Numbered from the stretch's first letter, positions 37,737-47,359 are shown. The stretch is 64,000 nucleotides of DNA from Vibrio pacinii DSM 19139 (GCF_000711795.1 NZ_JONH01000014.1:1-64000); one strand, 5' to 3'. Numbers and translations: made by a program. Notes: generated by a model not told the origin, from the letters alone.

Positions 37737-39464
37737 TTAGTGGTCGACGGCTTCACTAGCACCAGCAGGTACACGGACATGTTCAACCAAATCTTTCACT
37801 TCTTGTGGTGTCTCAGCCGTTACTTTTGATACTGCGAATGCCACGATGAAGTTAAACAGTGCACCAATAGCGCCAAATGCATTTGGTTCGATGCCTAGGA
37901 ACCAGTTGCTGCCCCAGCTTTCTAGGTATTTCCAATCGGCAATAAACAGAATGCCTTTGTGTTGGAATACGTAGAATAGTGTGATGGTAATACCAGCGAT
38001 CATACCGGCGATAGCGCCTTCCTTGTTGATGTTTTTACTGAAGATACCCATCATCAACGCAGGGAAGATAGAGGATGCCGCCAGACCGAACGCCAGAGCA
38101 ACCGTACCTGCGGCAAAGCCTGGCGGATTGAGTCCGAGATAACCAGCCACTGCAATCGCCACACCCATCGAGATCCGACTCGCCAGTAGTTCTTTCTTCT
38201 CTGAGATGTTTGGATTGATGACGCCTTTTATCAAGTCATGGGATATCGCCGATGAGATAGCCAGCAACAGACCCGCTGCGGTAGAAAGCGCTGCGGCTAG
38301 ACCACCCGCTGCAACCAGTGCAATCACCCAGTTTGGTAGCTTGGCGATTTCTGGGTTAGCCAGTACCATGATGTCACGGTCCACTTTGAGCTCATTGGTT
38401 GCCGCATTTGATGTGTACTGGATATTGCCATCGCCGTTCTTATCATCAAAACCTAGCAGACCGGTTTTTTCCCAATTCTTGAACCAGTCAGGACGTTCAT
38501 CATACGCAAGGTGTTGGCCTGGCGCAGGGTTAACCGTATCCATTAGGTTTAGACGTGCCATTGCAGAAACGGCAGGGGCTGTTGTGTACAAAATCGCGAT
38601 GAAGAACAGTGCCCAACCTGCAGAAGTACGCGCATCACGTACTTTTGGTACGGTGAAGAAGCGGATAATTACGTGTGGTAGGCCTGCCGTACCGATCATC
38701 AGAGACATAGTATAAACAAACATGTTTAACGTATCGCCACGGACTTGGGTGGTGTACTCGGTAAAGCCGAGTTCGGTGACCACCTGGTCGAGCCTGTCGA
38801 GCAAGTAGACATCGGTTCCGGCCATGGTACTCCCTAGGCCGATTTGCGGAATTGGGTTACCTGTCAGTTGCAGAGAGATAAAAATTGCTGGAATAGTGTA
38901 AGCAAGAATGAGTACGCAATATTGCGCTATCTGCGTGTAGGTGATCCCTTTCATGCCGCCCATTACTGCGTACATGAAGACGATACACATACCGATCAAA
39001 AGACCCGTTGAGTAGTCCACTTCAAGGAAGCGACCGAAGGCAACACCTACGCCTTTCATCTGACCGATAACGTAAGTGACCGAGGCGATGATAAGACAAA
39101 TAACTGCCACGATACGTGCAGCGTTTGAGTAAAAACGCTCACCGACAAACTCAGGTACGGTAAATTTACCAAACTTGCGTAAGTACGGTGCAAGTAGCAG
39201 TGCAAGGAGTACGTAACCGCCAGTCCAGCCCATAAGGAAGACACTGCCGCCGTAACCCATAAAGGCGATCAAGCCTGCCATAGAAATAAATGATGCCGCA
39301 GACATCCAGTCTGCCGCCGTGGCCATACCATTCGCGATCGGGTGGACCCCGCCGCCTGCTACGTAGAATTCTTTCGTTGATCCGGCACGCGCCCAAATCG
39401 CAATACCGATGTAAAGGACAAAGGTGGCACCTACAACAAGATAAGTGATTGTTTTCAAATCCAT
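37737..39464 (-). CDS. actP: ActP-like cation:acetate symporter
   Basis: 575 residues of the sodium:solute symporter family, with about thirteen to fourteen membrane segments. The start region (MDLKTITYLVVGATFVLYIGIAIWARAGSTKEFYVAGGGVHPIANGMATAADWMSAASF is a family hallmark) is complete, and GLAAALSTAAGLLLAISSAISHD lies near residue 390. Together with the preceding DUF4212 protein it is the usual acetate uptake pair, controlled in related bacteria by CrbS/CrbR. A Gly/Asp-rich loop (GFDDKNGDGNIQY) near 340 looks like an EF-hand-type Ca2+ site. Other short monocarboxylates are possible substrates. Confidence 0.88.
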   Translation of the reverse strand: MDLKTITYLVVGATFVLYIGIAIWARAGSTKEFYVAGGGVHPIANGMATAADWMSAASFISMAGLIAFMGYGGSVFLMGWTGGYVLLALLLAPYLRKFGKFTVPEFVGERFYSNAARIVAVICLIIASVTYVIGQMKGVGVAFGRFLEVDYSTGLLIGMCIVFMYAVMGGMKGITYTQIAQYCVLILAYTIPAIFISLQLTGNPIPQIGLGSTMAGTDVYLLDRLDQVVTELGFTEYTTQVRGDTLNMFVYTMSLMIGTAGLPHVIIRFFTVPKVRDARTSAGWALFFIAILYTTAPAVSAMARLNLMDTVNPAPGQHLAYDERPDWFKNWEKTGLLGFDDKNGDGNIQYTSNAATNELKVDRDIMVLANPEIAKLPNWVIALVAAGGLAAALSTAAGLLLAISSAISHDLIKGVINPNISEKKELLASRISMGVAIAVAGYLGLNPPGFAAGTVALAFGLAASSIFPALMMGIFSKNINKEGAIAGMIAGITITLFYVFQHKGILFIADWKYLESWGSNWFLGIEPNAFGAIGALFNFIVAFAVSKVTAETPQEVKDLVEHVRVPAGASEAVDH

Positions 39465-39476
39465 CTGAACTACTCC

Positions 39477-39740
39477 TTACTCGTCCACATTAAATTCGCG
39501 ATCTAACTGACGCATCTTCCACGCGTAGTAGAAAATAATACCTAGGAAGGTGTAGATAGAGCCTTGTTGTGCAAACCAGAAGCCTAACTTGTAACCGCCT
39601 ATTTGAATTTGGTTAAGCTGATCGACAAATAAAATGCCGCAGCCAAATGAAACGACAAACCAGATGATTAACAGTGAAATCATCAGCTTTACGTTCTTAT
39701 CCCAGTAGGCCTTGGCTCGTTCCTGACTATCAAACGCCAT
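39477..39740 (-). CDS. DUF4212 small membrane subunit of the symporter
   Basis: 87 residues with two membrane helices (LLIIWFVVSFGCGILFV and FWFAQQGSIYTFLGIIFYYAW). It matches the DUF4212/YjcH-like proteins that precede ActP-type symporters. The first part is basic and cytosolic (AFDSQERAKAYWDKN) and the end is charged (RQLDREFNVDE). It lies 12 nt upstream of the symporter gene and is clearly in the same operon. It is probably an accessory subunit; its exact role is unknown. Confidence 0.9.
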   Translation of the reverse strand: MAFDSQERAKAYWDKNVKLMISLLIIWFVVSFGCGILFVDQLNQIQIGGYKLGFWFAQQGSIYTFLGIIFYYAWKMRQLDREFNVDE

Positions 39741-39845
39741 TGCCGTCTCCTTACGTGTTTGTTGTTAATAAAATGTTTCAATGTCTACATTAGCAAGGGT
39801 TGGGCAAGAACTCTTTTCAACTTTAGTCGCGAGCATGAAAACAAA

Positions 39846-39868
39846 AAGCGTCCGTATAACGGACGCTT
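39846..39868 (-). terminator. Terminator of the MarC-family gene
   Basis: Stem AAGCGTCCGT / ACGGACGCTT with a 3-nt loop. On the minus strand TTTTTG follows, between the MarC gene and the DUF4212 gene. Confidence 0.88.
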
Positions 39869-39957
39869 AGTGAGTAAATGATAAAAAACTGTGATGTTAA
39901 CGGTCTGTTAAATTAGCCTAAAGTCTAACGTTTCATTACTGAGTGGGTGGTTTTTTA

Positions 39958-40584
39958 TTAACCAAGATAGAAATCTTTGATCCCCATCAGCAAATTATTC
40001 ACTGCAACCGCAGCAAGTATCAGGCCCATTACGCGGCTGATGATGGCGGCGCCAACATTACCAATCCATTTTTGGATATGAGTGGCTCCGAGCAGCAGCA
40101 ATAGGGTAATCACTAATACCAACACCATCACACCCGCGGTTAGGCTCTGGTCGAACAATGAATAACGATGGTTGTCGGTCAGCATTACGATCGCCATCAT
40201 CGCACCTGGTGAGGCAATCGAGGGAATCGCCAATGGGTAAACGGCCAAGTCTGCCAGATCGGAATGGCTGATATCGATAGAGAGTTTCGTCTCTTGCTCT
40301 GGCTTGGATTCACCGAAAATCATCGTCAAAGCAAACAGCAGTAATACTAAGCCACCGGCGGCTTGAAAAGCGGGTAAGGGAATTTGCATCGCTTCAAGCA
40401 ATAACTGACCAGCGACAAGGAAAAATAACAGCACGCCAGTCGCAATGGCGACCGCTTTAAGTGCAACTAACCGGCGTTGTTTGGCGGTTAAATGTTGTGT
40501 TTGTGACAGATAGACAGGAACAGAGCCGATGGGGTCAATGACGGCCCATAAAACAACGAATTGAGTGATTAAGATGCTGAGCAA
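39958..40584 (-). CDS. MarC family integral membrane protein
   Basis: 208 residues with six predicted membrane helices. The start MLSILITQFVVLWAVIDPIGSVPVYLSQTQHLTAKQRR and the mid-protein PLAIPSIASPGAMMAIVML are the two repeated halves typical of the MarC/YchE/YhgN family. The name comes from the mar locus, but no drug-export role is established; some homologues have been suggested to move amino acids. It lies between crbR and the symporter operon with its own terminator. Membership is secure, function unknown. Confidence 0.88.
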   Translation of the reverse strand: MLSILITQFVVLWAVIDPIGSVPVYLSQTQHLTAKQRRLVALKAVAIATGVLLFFLVAGQLLLEAMQIPLPAFQAAGGLVLLLFALTMIFGESKPEQETKLSIDISHSDLADLAVYPLAIPSIASPGAMMAIVMLTDNHRYSLFDQSLTAGVMVLVLVITLLLLLGATHIQKWIGNVGAAIISRVMGLILAAVAVNNLLMGIKDFYLG

Positions 40585-40685
40585 GGGGGTACTCCCAGAG
40601 TAATGGAACAGAGGGATAGCGCAGTGGTGAACTGACTTGTTCAGTGTAGCAGTAAACGGGTGGTTCTATGTGATGATTAGGTGAA

Positions 40686-41321
40686 TTATATTTCAGATTC
40701 AAGCTGTTGAAGTAAGATGACGGCTTGAGTGCGGTTTTTTACACCTAACTTGCGGAATATTGCCGTCATATGGGCCTTTATTGTTGCTTCAGATACATTT
40801 AGTTCGTAAGCAATTTGCTTATTAAGCAAGCCATCAGAGAGCATTCCTAAGACTTTGTACTGCTGTGGCGTTAAAGTGGCAATTTTAGTCGCTAAATCAT
40901 TGCAAGCTGCATGGTTAGTGATCGAGCCTTCAGGGAAGAAAGGTTCGCCATTGAGCACTTGATTGAGCGCACTGACCAGCTCGCGCATATCACTCGACTT
41001 AGGAATAAAACCAAACGCACCATGGCTTTTTACTTGAGTGACGACCGTTGATTCTTCACTGGCTGAGACCACGACAATCGGCAAGTCAGGGTATTCAGCT
41101 CGCAGATGGATTAAGCCAGACATGCCATTGGCCCCTGGCATTTTCAGGTCAAGCAGCAGCAAGTCAGGCTCGTCCTCTTTTTTCAACAGTGTCAGCAGTG
41201 CGTCTAGAGAGTCGGCTTCTAACAAGTTCGCACCACTGACCGCCATATGCACCGATTGAAATAGAGCATTGCGAAACAGCGGGTGATCATCTGCGATGAT
41301 GATGGTGTAGGTCGAATCCAT
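40686..41321 (-). CDS. crbR: LuxR/NarL-type response regulator CrbR
   Basis: 211 residues. The receiver domain begins YTIIIADDHPLFRNALFQSVH with the acidic pair and carries the phosphorylated Asp in LLLDLKMPGANG near residue 57. The C-terminal LuxR helix-turn-helix is LTPQQYKVLGMLSDGLLNKQIAYELNVSEATIKAHM. Its placement beside the ActP-like operon, and crbS and acs, identifies it as the probable partner of CrbS that activates acs and related genes. The distance and separate transcription leave a small chance that it serves another kinase. Confidence 0.85.
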   Translation of the reverse strand: MDSTYTIIIADDHPLFRNALFQSVHMAVSGANLLEADSLDALLTLLKKEDEPDLLLLDLKMPGANGMSGLIHLRAEYPDLPIVVVSASEESTVVTQVKSHGAFGFIPKSSDMRELVSALNQVLNGEPFFPEGSITNHAACNDLATKIATLTPQQYKVLGMLSDGLLNKQIAYELNVSEATIKAHMTAIFRKLGVKNRTQAVILLQQLESEI

Positions 41322-41510
41322 GACGTTAACTACTTATGAAGGTTTGGTTAATAGAATTATTATCAGCTTTACGATTGTGGACAATAATTATTCGCTAAAA
41401 GTCTGAACTGTATCGGGTTTTATTAGCAATATTGCATATAAATACATATTGAGCATGAAATGAAGTGATCAGGGTGAGTAGAGAGTGAGTGGGTCTGGGA
41501 GGCCAGCTCA

Positions 41511-41535
41511 GCGCCACGGTCAGTGACCATGGCGC
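41511..41535. other. Near-perfect palindrome downstream of dsbD
   Basis: GCGCCACGGTCA and TGACCATGGCGC face each other around a single base, with one mismatch. There is no T tract. It lies in the 243-nt gap between crbR and the dsbD stop and may be a transcript-end hairpin or a protein site. Confidence 0.5.
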
Positions 41536-41564
41536 GAGTTTAGTGTTATTGAGCCAACTGAGTA

Positions 41565-43361
41565 TTACAGATTGTGGTCGTTTAGGTGCGCTAAGAAGGT
41601 CGCAGCATCCATAAATCCAGTGATGCGCCCGTTCACGACTCGTGAGCCATCTGGCGCCCAAAATTCAATGGTAGGTAAACCGAGCACCTGCATTTCTTTA
41701 AGTAGAGCAATATCTTCCACTTGGTTGCGCGTGACATCGGCTTGGAGCAAGACAAAGTCCTTGAGCCTGAATTCGACGTCTGGCTGGTGGAAGGTGTATT
41801 TTTCAAACTCTTTACACGCTACACACCAGTCGGCATAGAAATCGAGCATCACCGGCTTACCAGCTTGCTTAGCGTTAGCGAGTTGCTGTTTCAGTTGTTC
41901 CACATTACTGACTTTAATGAACTCAATTTTGCTTTGTGATTGGCCAGTTGGCGGCGAAAAATAGTAGTGCAGCGCAGGTTGCGCCGACGCGAATAATCCC
42001 AGTACGGCAATAATACCAATCACGCTTTGCTTCCAACCGCCAAATGGCAGTGAGTTTTTGACATGATACAGCCAGCCAAATGCCGCAATACCAAGCGCTG
42101 ACCATAAACCGGTAGCCCAAAGGCTTGGCAAGATACGCTCAAGAAGGAAGATGGGCGCAGCAAGGAGAATAAAGCCAAACAGCGTTTTCACGCGATCCAT
42201 CCAATTGCCTGCTTTAGGCAGCAGTTTATTACCAAATACGGCCACCAACATCAGTGGTATACCCATACCCAATGCCAGAGCGTACAAGGCGATGGCCCCC
42301 GTCAGGAGATCGCCACTTTGTGCGACGTAGAGCAGCGCGCCTGACAGGGGAGCGGTGGTGCATGGTGAGCAAACTAGGCCTGATATCGCCCCCATAGCAA
42401 ACACGCCCAACGAACTGCCGCCTCGCTGTTTATTACTGAGGTTACTGAGCCAAGTCTGCAGGCTGCTCGGTAGCTGAATGGTATACAAGCCAAACATTGA
42501 CAGTGCGAGTGCGACAAACAGTACACTTAAGCCTATCAAAACATAAGGGTGTTGCATGGCGGCTTGAAATTGCAGCCCTGCCGACGCAACCACCAAACCC
42601 AGTAGTGTGTAGGTTAACGCCATACCTTGTACATAAACAAAGGCTAGGCCAAGTGCGCGGCCATGGCTGAGCTTTCCTCGGCCTAAGACAATACTGGTTA
42701 AAATCGGGTACATCGGTAGCACGCACGGAGTAAACGCAAGGCCAATGCCTAATGCTAAAAACAGCAGTGGCGTCCACCAACTATCACTTAGTTTAGAAGC
42801 AAGGTTTGCTTCGCTCGATTGCGGTGACGATGTTGATGGCGCTGGTGTTTGGACAACTGGCGCTGCTTGCGCCGTTTGTTTGCTCGTCAGCTGAGTTGAG
42901 TCGGCAAACTCAAAGCGAGTAATGTCGACCACACGCGTCTCAGGTGGATAGCAAAATCCTGCCTTGGCACACCCTTGGTATTGGACGATTAATCGAGCGC
43001 CTTGCTGATAATCGCTCAATGGCACTTCAATAAACAGCGGCGTGGTGTAGATGTTGACCTCGCCGAAAAATTCGTCCTTGTATGGCTGACCATCGCGCAT
43101 CTCGATATCGCCAAGAGTGACATTTTCACCGCTCACGGAAATACGATGTTGATAGAGGTAGTAGCCGTCTTTTACTTGCCAATCGAGAAATACGCGATTG
43201 CCTTGTTGTAAGGCGTTAAAGCGAAACGCATCATCGACAGCAACGAAGGTATTGTTGTTATTGGCAAAACTTGGTGTTGAATTGCTATTATCAAACAACG
43301 CCATCGCGGGCGCAGAGAGAAAGCTAAAACACAACAGAAGTAAGGAGAAGGCGAAGCGCAT
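41565..43361 (-). CDS. dsbD: Thiol:disulfide interchange protein DsbD
   Basis: 598 residues. A signal peptide ([21 protein letters not shown]) leads to the periplasmic alpha domain with its Cys pair ([12 protein letters not shown], near residues 120-130). The eight-helix beta domain follows with [10 protein letters not shown] near 210 and [12 protein letters not shown] near 330. The C-terminal thioredoxin-like gamma domain has [14 protein letters not shown] near 510. DsbD carries electrons from cytosolic thioredoxin to DsbC and other periplasmic proteins. A long Ala/Ser/Pro linker sits near 165-190. The gene follows argR on the same strand. Confidence 0.95.
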   Translation of the reverse strand: MRFAFSLLLLCFSFLSAPAMALFDNSNSTPSFANNNNTFVAVDDAFRFNALQQGNRVFLDWQVKDGYYLYQHRISVSGENVTLGDIEMRDGQPYKDEFFGEVNIYTTPLFIEVPLSDYQQGARLIVQYQGCAKAGFCYPPETRVVDITRFEFADSTQLTSKQTAQAAPVVQTPAPSTSSPQSSEANLASKLSDSWWTPLLFLALGIGLAFTPCVLPMYPILTSIVLGRGKLSHGRALGLAFVYVQGMALTYTLLGLVVASAGLQFQAAMQHPYVLIGLSVLFVALALSMFGLYTIQLPSSLQTWLSNLSNKQRGGSSLGVFAMGAISGLVCSPCTTAPLSGALLYVAQSGDLLTGAIALYALALGMGIPLMLVAVFGNKLLPKAGNWMDRVKTLFGFILLAAPIFLLERILPSLWATGLWSALGIAAFGWLYHVKNSLPFGGWKQSVIGIIAVLGLFASAQPALHYYFSPPTGQSQSKIEFIKVSNVEQLKQQLANAKQAGKPVMLDFYADWCVACKEFEKYTFHQPDVEFRLKDFVLLQADVTRNQVEDIALLKEMQVLGLPTIEFWAPDGSRVVNGRITGFMDAATFLAHLNDHNL

Positions 43362-43475
43362 AGAACCGTCACAAGAGTTAAATTTGAGTCATGTTAACTC
43401 AATCAGACAGGGGAAAGGGCAAATTAGTTTCAACTTAGGCGAAGAAAGTTCACCTAGAGTTTCGCTATCTCTGAG

Positions 43476-43507
43476 GCGCCATCTCCAAATCGGTATCGAG
43501 ATGGCGC
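43476..43507 (-). other. Hairpin between argR and dsbD
   Basis: GCGCCATCTC and GAGATGGCGC pair around a 12-nt loop, just after the argR stop. No T tract follows on the minus strand, so termination may be partial. Confidence 0.5.
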
Positions 43508-43518
43508 ATGAGCTGCGG

Positions 43519-44007
43519 TCAAGCAACGCCTAAACGGGCTCGAACGACACGTTCGCAAGCATCGATGTTGTCGGTATCTTTTGGGATGACGAGCACAGTG
43601 TCATTGCCGCCCACGGTGCCGAGAATCTCAGTATGAGGATCGATATCGACCAAGCGAGCAACCAGTTGGGCGCTGCCAGGGTGCGTTTTTACTACCACCA
43701 TCGCTTGATTGTGGGTAATAAATTCGATTTGTGACGAGATCGAAGAGCCGACTCGCACCGGGGCGGTTTCAACCGTAATGCAGTAGACTTTTTTGCCGCA
43801 CGCGTTTTGTACCTTAATCACTCCCAGCTGCGAGAGCAATCTAGATACGGTGGACTGACTAATGCCTTCAAAACCAATATTGACCAAGGCTTCGCGTAGC
43901 TCGTTCTGAGTGCTAAAGCTCTGTTGTTGCAGTAGACGTTTACAGGCCGCTGTGAGTGTTTTGTCTTCACTATAATCAACGGTGGTTGCGTTTAGAGTTT
44001 CACTCAT
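43519..44007 (-). CDS. ArgR-family arginine repressor (paralogue beside the arc genes)
   Basis: 162 residues. The N-terminal winged helix (ELREALVNIGFEGISQSTVSRLLSQLGVIKV) and the C-terminal arginine-binding core (PGSAQLVARLVDIDPHTEILGTVGGNDTVLVIPKD, with the paired acidic residues near 135-150) are complete. Classical vibrio argR lies by mdh elsewhere, so this copy beside pyrBI and arcACB is probably a second regulator tuned to arginine catabolism. A divergent pair of ARG-box-like sites lies upstream (44266-44299). It could activate or repress the arc genes in response to arginine. Confidence 0.85.
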   Translation of the reverse strand: MSETLNATTVDYSEDKTLTAACKRLLQQQSFSTQNELREALVNIGFEGISQSTVSRLLSQLGVIKVQNACGKKVYCITVETAPVRVGSSISSQIEFITHNQAMVVVKTHPGSAQLVARLVDIDPHTEILGTVGGNDTVLVIPKDTDNIDACERVVRARLGVA

Positions 44008-44100
44008 TGGAACTCCTCAATAAAACATGACGTAGGATGATTCGTCCATGTAACTATCAGCACATAACTCCATATAAATGCTGTGGGATTTTGAGCGCTT

Positions 44101-44140
44101 ATACCAATCTAAACGTGTATTGACTGGGTCTAATTGGTAT
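44101..44140. repeat. Inverted repeat ATACCAAT ... ATTGGTAT
   Basis: Perfect 8-bp arms at 44101-44108 and 44133-44140 enclose 24 nt. The arm sequence is of the kind often scattered in vibrio intergenic DNA, but its role is not known. Confidence 0.5.
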
Positions 44141-44265
44141 CACTTCTGCGGTGATTTTTAAGTCTTCGCATAATAACACCAAATCTTATGTGGCTTTGTG
44201 AAAGCGATCGCCAAACAAACAACTAGTTATCTATTGTTTTGTTAGATATAAATGCTGAGTGAAAG

Positions 44266-44299
44266 TGGATATTTATTCCGCAATAAGAATAAATATCCA
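44266..44299. promoter_or_regulatory. Pair of ARG-box-like operators
   Basis: TGGATATTTATTCC (44266-44279) and AGAATAAATATCCA (44286-44299) each fit the ARG box TGAAT-N4-ATTCA with two mismatches. Their centres are 20 nt apart, the spacing of the E. coli argR autoregulatory pair. Candidate autoregulation of the argR paralogue. Confidence 0.5.
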
Positions 44300-44341
44300 G
44301 TCATGAATTGCAGATTTAGGAGGGACGCAAGCGCTTGTGGG

Positions 44342-44806
44342 CTAGCGCGCTTCGGTCATGATTTCGCGTGAGAATACTTTTTCACAGTAGTGGCATTTTA
44401 GCTGCACATTGTCCTGCTTTTGCTGCACCTTAAATTTGCTTTCTACCGGTTCGCCATGAGAAATACAATTGCTGTTCGGGCATTCGAATACGCTGGCAAT
44501 CGTTTCTGGGAGTGCAAGATTAAGCTTGTTGACTACCTTGTACTCTTCAATCTGATTGACCGTCGCTTTGGGTGCATACAGTGCCAATTGATTGGCTTGT
44601 TCTTTGGTCAGGTAGACATTTTCAATCTTGATCAAATCTTTGCCGCCAAGCGCGGAAGATGGCAGATTAAGACCAATTGTGATGCGCTCATTGGTTTTGT
44701 GCATTTTGAACAGTTTAAGCACTTTAATCCCAATATTGGCAGGAATATGGTCGATAACAGAGCCGTTACGAATCGCTTCTACTTGAAGTTGAGTTTGTTT
44801 CACCAT
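44342..44806 (-). CDS. pyrI: Aspartate carbamoyltransferase regulatory chain
   Basis: 154 residues, the regulatory chain that binds CTP and ATP. The nucleotide-binding domain begins [22 protein letters not shown]. The zinc domain has four Cys in [17 protein letters not shown] and [10 protein letters not shown] near residues 109-142, which bind zinc and hold the contact to PyrB. It lies 17 nt after pyrB and is co-transcribed with it. Confidence 0.96.
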   Translation of the reverse strand: MVKQTQLQVEAIRNGSVIDHIPANIGIKVLKLFKMHKTNERITIGLNLPSSALGGKDLIKIENVYLTKEQANQLALYAPKATVNQIEEYKVVNKLNLALPETIASVFECPNSNCISHGEPVESKFKVQQKQDNVQLKCHYCEKVFSREIMTEAR

Positions 44807-44823
44807 GATGATTCTCCTGCTAA

Positions 44824-45753
44824 TTAAAGTGTGTCATTAAGGACAAGGGCGAGTAGCGCTTCACGTGCGTAGACGCCATTTTCCGCTTGCTCGAAGTAGT
44901 AAGCGTGCTTGGTTTTATCAACATCAGTGGTGATTTCATCGACACGAGGAAGTGGGTGAAGCACCTTGAGGTTGTCACGCGCTTCGCTCAGCGTTGCCGC
45001 CGTTAAGATGAACGCTGACTTGATATGGGCATATTCTGACTCGTCAAAGCGCTCTTTCTGTACGCGTGTCATGTAAAGAACATCCAATTCAGGAACGACT
45101 TCTTCGATGTTACTGTGCATGCTGAACGCAATGCCTGCCTCTTCTAACTCTTCGCAGATGTAGTCTGGCATCGCGAGGGCTTCTGGGGCGATAAAGAAGA
45201 AACGCACATTGTTGAATTTTGCTAGCGCTTGAGTGAGTGAGTGCACAGTGCGGCCATATTTCAGATCACCCACGAAGGCGACGTTGAGGTTGTCGAGTGT
45301 GCCTTGAGTCTCGTAGATCGAAAACAGATCGAGCAACGTTTGAGTTGGGTGCTGGTTTGCACCGTCTCCACCGTTGACAATCGGTACGCCATTTGAGAAT
45401 TCAGAAGCCAAGCGCGCCGCGCCTTCTTGTGGGTGGCGCATCACGAATGCATCTACGTACGAAGCGATCACTTGAACCGAATCGGCCAGCGTTTCGCCTT
45501 TTTTCGCTAGGGATGTGTTGCCGCCGTTATCAAACCCAATCACTGTGCCGCCCAAACGCTGTACTGCGGTCTCGAAAGAGAGGCGAGTACGGGTCGACGG
45601 CTCGAAGAAGCAGCTGGCAACAACCTTATTTTTCAGTAGCTCCGGATTCGGCTCTGCTTTTAAGCGTGCAGAAGTGTCAACAATAAGCTCAAGCTCTTCA
45701 CGGCTGAGCTCTGGGATAGAGATAATGTGCTTGTTAAATAACGAATGCGCCAT
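44824..45753 (-). CDS. pyrB: Aspartate carbamoyltransferase catalytic chain
   Basis: 309 residues, as in E. coli (311). It commits carbamoyl phosphate and aspartate to pyrimidine synthesis. The carbamoyl-phosphate loop [15 protein letters not shown] is near residue 50, [17 protein letters not shown] near 130 and HPLPRVDEI near 265. Lys in [12 protein letters not shown] is the mobile-loop residue. It follows a leader peptide and attenuator, and forms the ATCase holoenzyme with PyrI. Confidence 0.97.
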   Translation of the reverse strand: MAHSLFNKHIISIPELSREELELIVDTSARLKAEPNPELLKNKVVASCFFEPSTRTRLSFETAVQRLGGTVIGFDNGGNTSLAKKGETLADSVQVIASYVDAFVMRHPQEGAARLASEFSNGVPIVNGGDGANQHPTQTLLDLFSIYETQGTLDNLNVAFVGDLKYGRTVHSLTQALAKFNNVRFFFIAPEALAMPDYICEELEEAGIAFSMHSNIEEVVPELDVLYMTRVQKERFDESEYAHIKSAFILTAATLSEARDNLKVLHPLPRVDEITTDVDKTKHAYYFEQAENGVYAREALLALVLNDTL

Positions 45754-45789
45754 AGCTGTATTCCTCGTCGTAAATGACAGACAAAAAAA

Positions 45790-45811
45790 AGCCCCCTAAA
45801 AATAGGAGGCT
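45790..45811 (-). terminator. pyrBI attenuator
   Basis: Stem AGCCCCCTA / TAGGAGGCT with loop AAAA and one mismatch. On the minus strand eight T follow. The pyrL stop codon lies inside the stem, as in coupled-translation attenuation of pyrBI. Confidence 0.9.
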
Positions 45812-45903
45812 AGTAAAGGATCGGTGGAGAAAAATGAAACAGCGAACGTCCCTGATTTAGGGCGCGTTAGGTAACAACGATAGGTTGCTAATGGCTGCGA
45901 CAT
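45796..45903 (-). CDS. pyrL: pyrBI leader peptide
   Basis: A 35-codon ORF on the minus strand, starting ATG 45903 seven nt after a clear ribosome site (TAGGAG) and ending with TAG at 45796-45798 inside the attenuator. The peptide starts MSQPLATYRCYLTRPKSG and ends LLASYF. In E. coli, when UTP is low, RNA polymerase slows in U-rich leader RNA, the ribosome catches up and blocks the terminator. The second half of this ORF is pyrimidine-rich (TTTCATTTTTCTCC), which fits. It is too short for usual gene finders. Confidence 0.85.
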   Translation of the reverse strand: MSQPLATYRCYLTRPKSGTFAVSFFSTDPLLASYF

Positions 45904-45931
45904 TGATGTACTCCTAGACAAATTGCCGAGG

Positions 45932-45959
45932 ATTATACGGACAAAAATCACCAACGCAA
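45932..45959 (-). promoter_or_regulatory. Promoter of pyrL–pyrBI
   Basis: On the minus strand a perfect -10 TATAAT is 16 nt from a weak -35 TTGCGT. Transcription would start about 20 nt before the pyrL start. Confidence 0.6.
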
Positions 45960-46091
45960 GCGTTTGCGGAAACTATCCATGAATTGGATTTTTATGCGAT
46001 TTTAGCTGATTTTAGCTATGACTTTTCAACCGTTGTCAGATCTTGCTTCGGAGCGTTTGAGGGATGAATTTGGCTTTTAAGTGATGAAAAA

Positions 46092-46146
46092 AAATGCGGG
46101 CTTTATTCAGTACGTTTTTGTACGTCGCTGAACGCCACCCGCATTT
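46092..46146 (-). terminator. Terminator of the arcACB operon
   Basis: Outer stem AAATGCGGG / CCCGCATTT encloses an inner TTCAG / CTGAA stem. On the minus strand eight T follow, downstream of arcB. Confidence 0.82.
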
Positions 46147-46248
46147 CCCTGCAAAAATACTCATCGGTTGTCACTTATTGTGCTGGCAATCGAGAGTAAT
46201 CTTGTTGGCCATTTCCTGTTTGGCAAATGGCCATGAAGACTCGATAAT

Positions 46249-47259
46249 TTAGTCGCCTAGTGTTGCGACCATTACGGCTTTGATTGTGTGCATTCGGTTT
46301 TCTGCTTCATCGAATACGATAGAGTGCTTAGATTCAACCACTTCATCGGTTACCTCAACGCCATCTTTAAGTTGCGGGTAATCTGCCGCAAGCTGTTTGC
46401 CTACCGTGGTATCTTCGCCGTGGAAAGCAGGCAAGCAGTGCATGAATTTCACATCTGGGTTGCCTGTGGCTTTGATCATGTCCATGTTGACTTGGTAAGG
46501 CATCATCAGATTGATACGCTCAGCCCATGCTTCTTTCGCTTCGCCCATTGATACCCATACGTCAGTGTAGAGGTAATCACAGCCTTGAACCCCTTCTTGT
46601 ACGTCTTCAGTTAGGGTGATTTTAGCCCCAGTTTCTGCGGCGATATCACGACATTGTGCCACTAATGCTTCTTCTGGCCAGAACGCTTTAGGTGCGACAA
46701 GACGGATGTCCATGCCCATTTTCGCAGCGCCTACCATCAAGGAGTTACCCATGTTGTTGCGCGCATCACCTAAGTAAGCAAACTTGATTTCGTGTAGTTG
46801 TTTGCCGCGGCCGTGTTCGGTCATGGTTAGGAAGTCCGCGAGGATTTGAGTTGGGTGGAATTCGTCGGTTAGACCGTTCCACACTGGCACACCAGCGTAG
46901 GCGCCGAGCTCTTCTACGATCTCTTGACCGAAACCGCGGTATTCGATGCCATCGTACATGCGGCCAAGCACACGTGCTGTATCTTTCATTGACTCTTTGT
47001 GACCGATTTGAGAACCCGATGGGCCTAAGTAAGAGACTTGAGCGCCTTGGTCAAAAGCCGCAACTTCAAATGCACAACGTGTACGAGTAGAGGTCTTCTC
47101 GAAAATTAGCGCAATGTTTTTGCCTTTTAGACGAGGTTGCTCATAGCCGTTGTATTTTGCTTTTTTCAGTTCCGCTGAAAGATCCAACATGTGTTGAATT
47201 TCACGTGGAGTAAAGTCTAGTAGTTTTAGGAAGTTACGGTTACGTAGATTAAAAGCCAT
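46249..47259 (-). CDS. arcB: Ornithine carbamoyltransferase (catabolic, arc operon)
   Basis: 336 residues. [20 protein letters not shown] near residue 55 binds carbamoyl phosphate, [14 protein letters not shown] near 130 follows, and HCLPAFHG near 272 carries the catalytic Cys. In the arginine deiminase pathway it splits citrulline with phosphate to ornithine and carbamoyl phosphate; placement after arcA and arcC argues for this catabolic role, although an anabolic argF role cannot be excluded by sequence. The start 47259 follows AAAAGGAAAACACC; the open frame to 47571 is unrelated and overlaps arcC. Confidence 0.93.
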   Translation of the reverse strand: MAFNLRNRNFLKLLDFTPREIQHMLDLSAELKKAKYNGYEQPRLKGKNIALIFEKTSTRTRCAFEVAAFDQGAQVSYLGPSGSQIGHKESMKDTARVLGRMYDGIEYRGFGQEIVEELGAYAGVPVWNGLTDEFHPTQILADFLTMTEHGRGKQLHEIKFAYLGDARNNMGNSLMVGAAKMGMDIRLVAPKAFWPEEALVAQCRDIAAETGAKITLTEDVQEGVQGCDYLYTDVWVSMGEAKEAWAERINLMMPYQVNMDMIKATGNPDVKFMHCLPAFHGEDTTVGKQLAADYPQLKDGVEVTDEVVESKHSIVFDEAENRMHTIKAVMVATLGD

Positions 47260-47359
47260 GGTGTTTTCCTTTTTATCGTTTGGCGCTTTCTTGGTTGCAG
47301 GGAAAAGAAAATAAGAAAGCGCTGTTAAATTGAATGATTGGTATTGCTTAACGTTGTCA

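Larger units (their letters stand above)
44008..44341. promoter_or_regulatory. Region upstream of the argR paralogue
   Basis: 334 nt without a gene. It contains the inverted repeat 44101-44140 (ATACCAAT / ATTGGTAT) and the ARG-box pair 44266-44299, which also folds as a perfect 12-bp stem (44267-44278 with 44287-44298). Confidence 0.6.

Noticed and set aside
42442..42780. 112-residue ORF within dsbD
   Set aside because: Out of frame with the well-conserved DsbD membrane domain; a shadow ORF.
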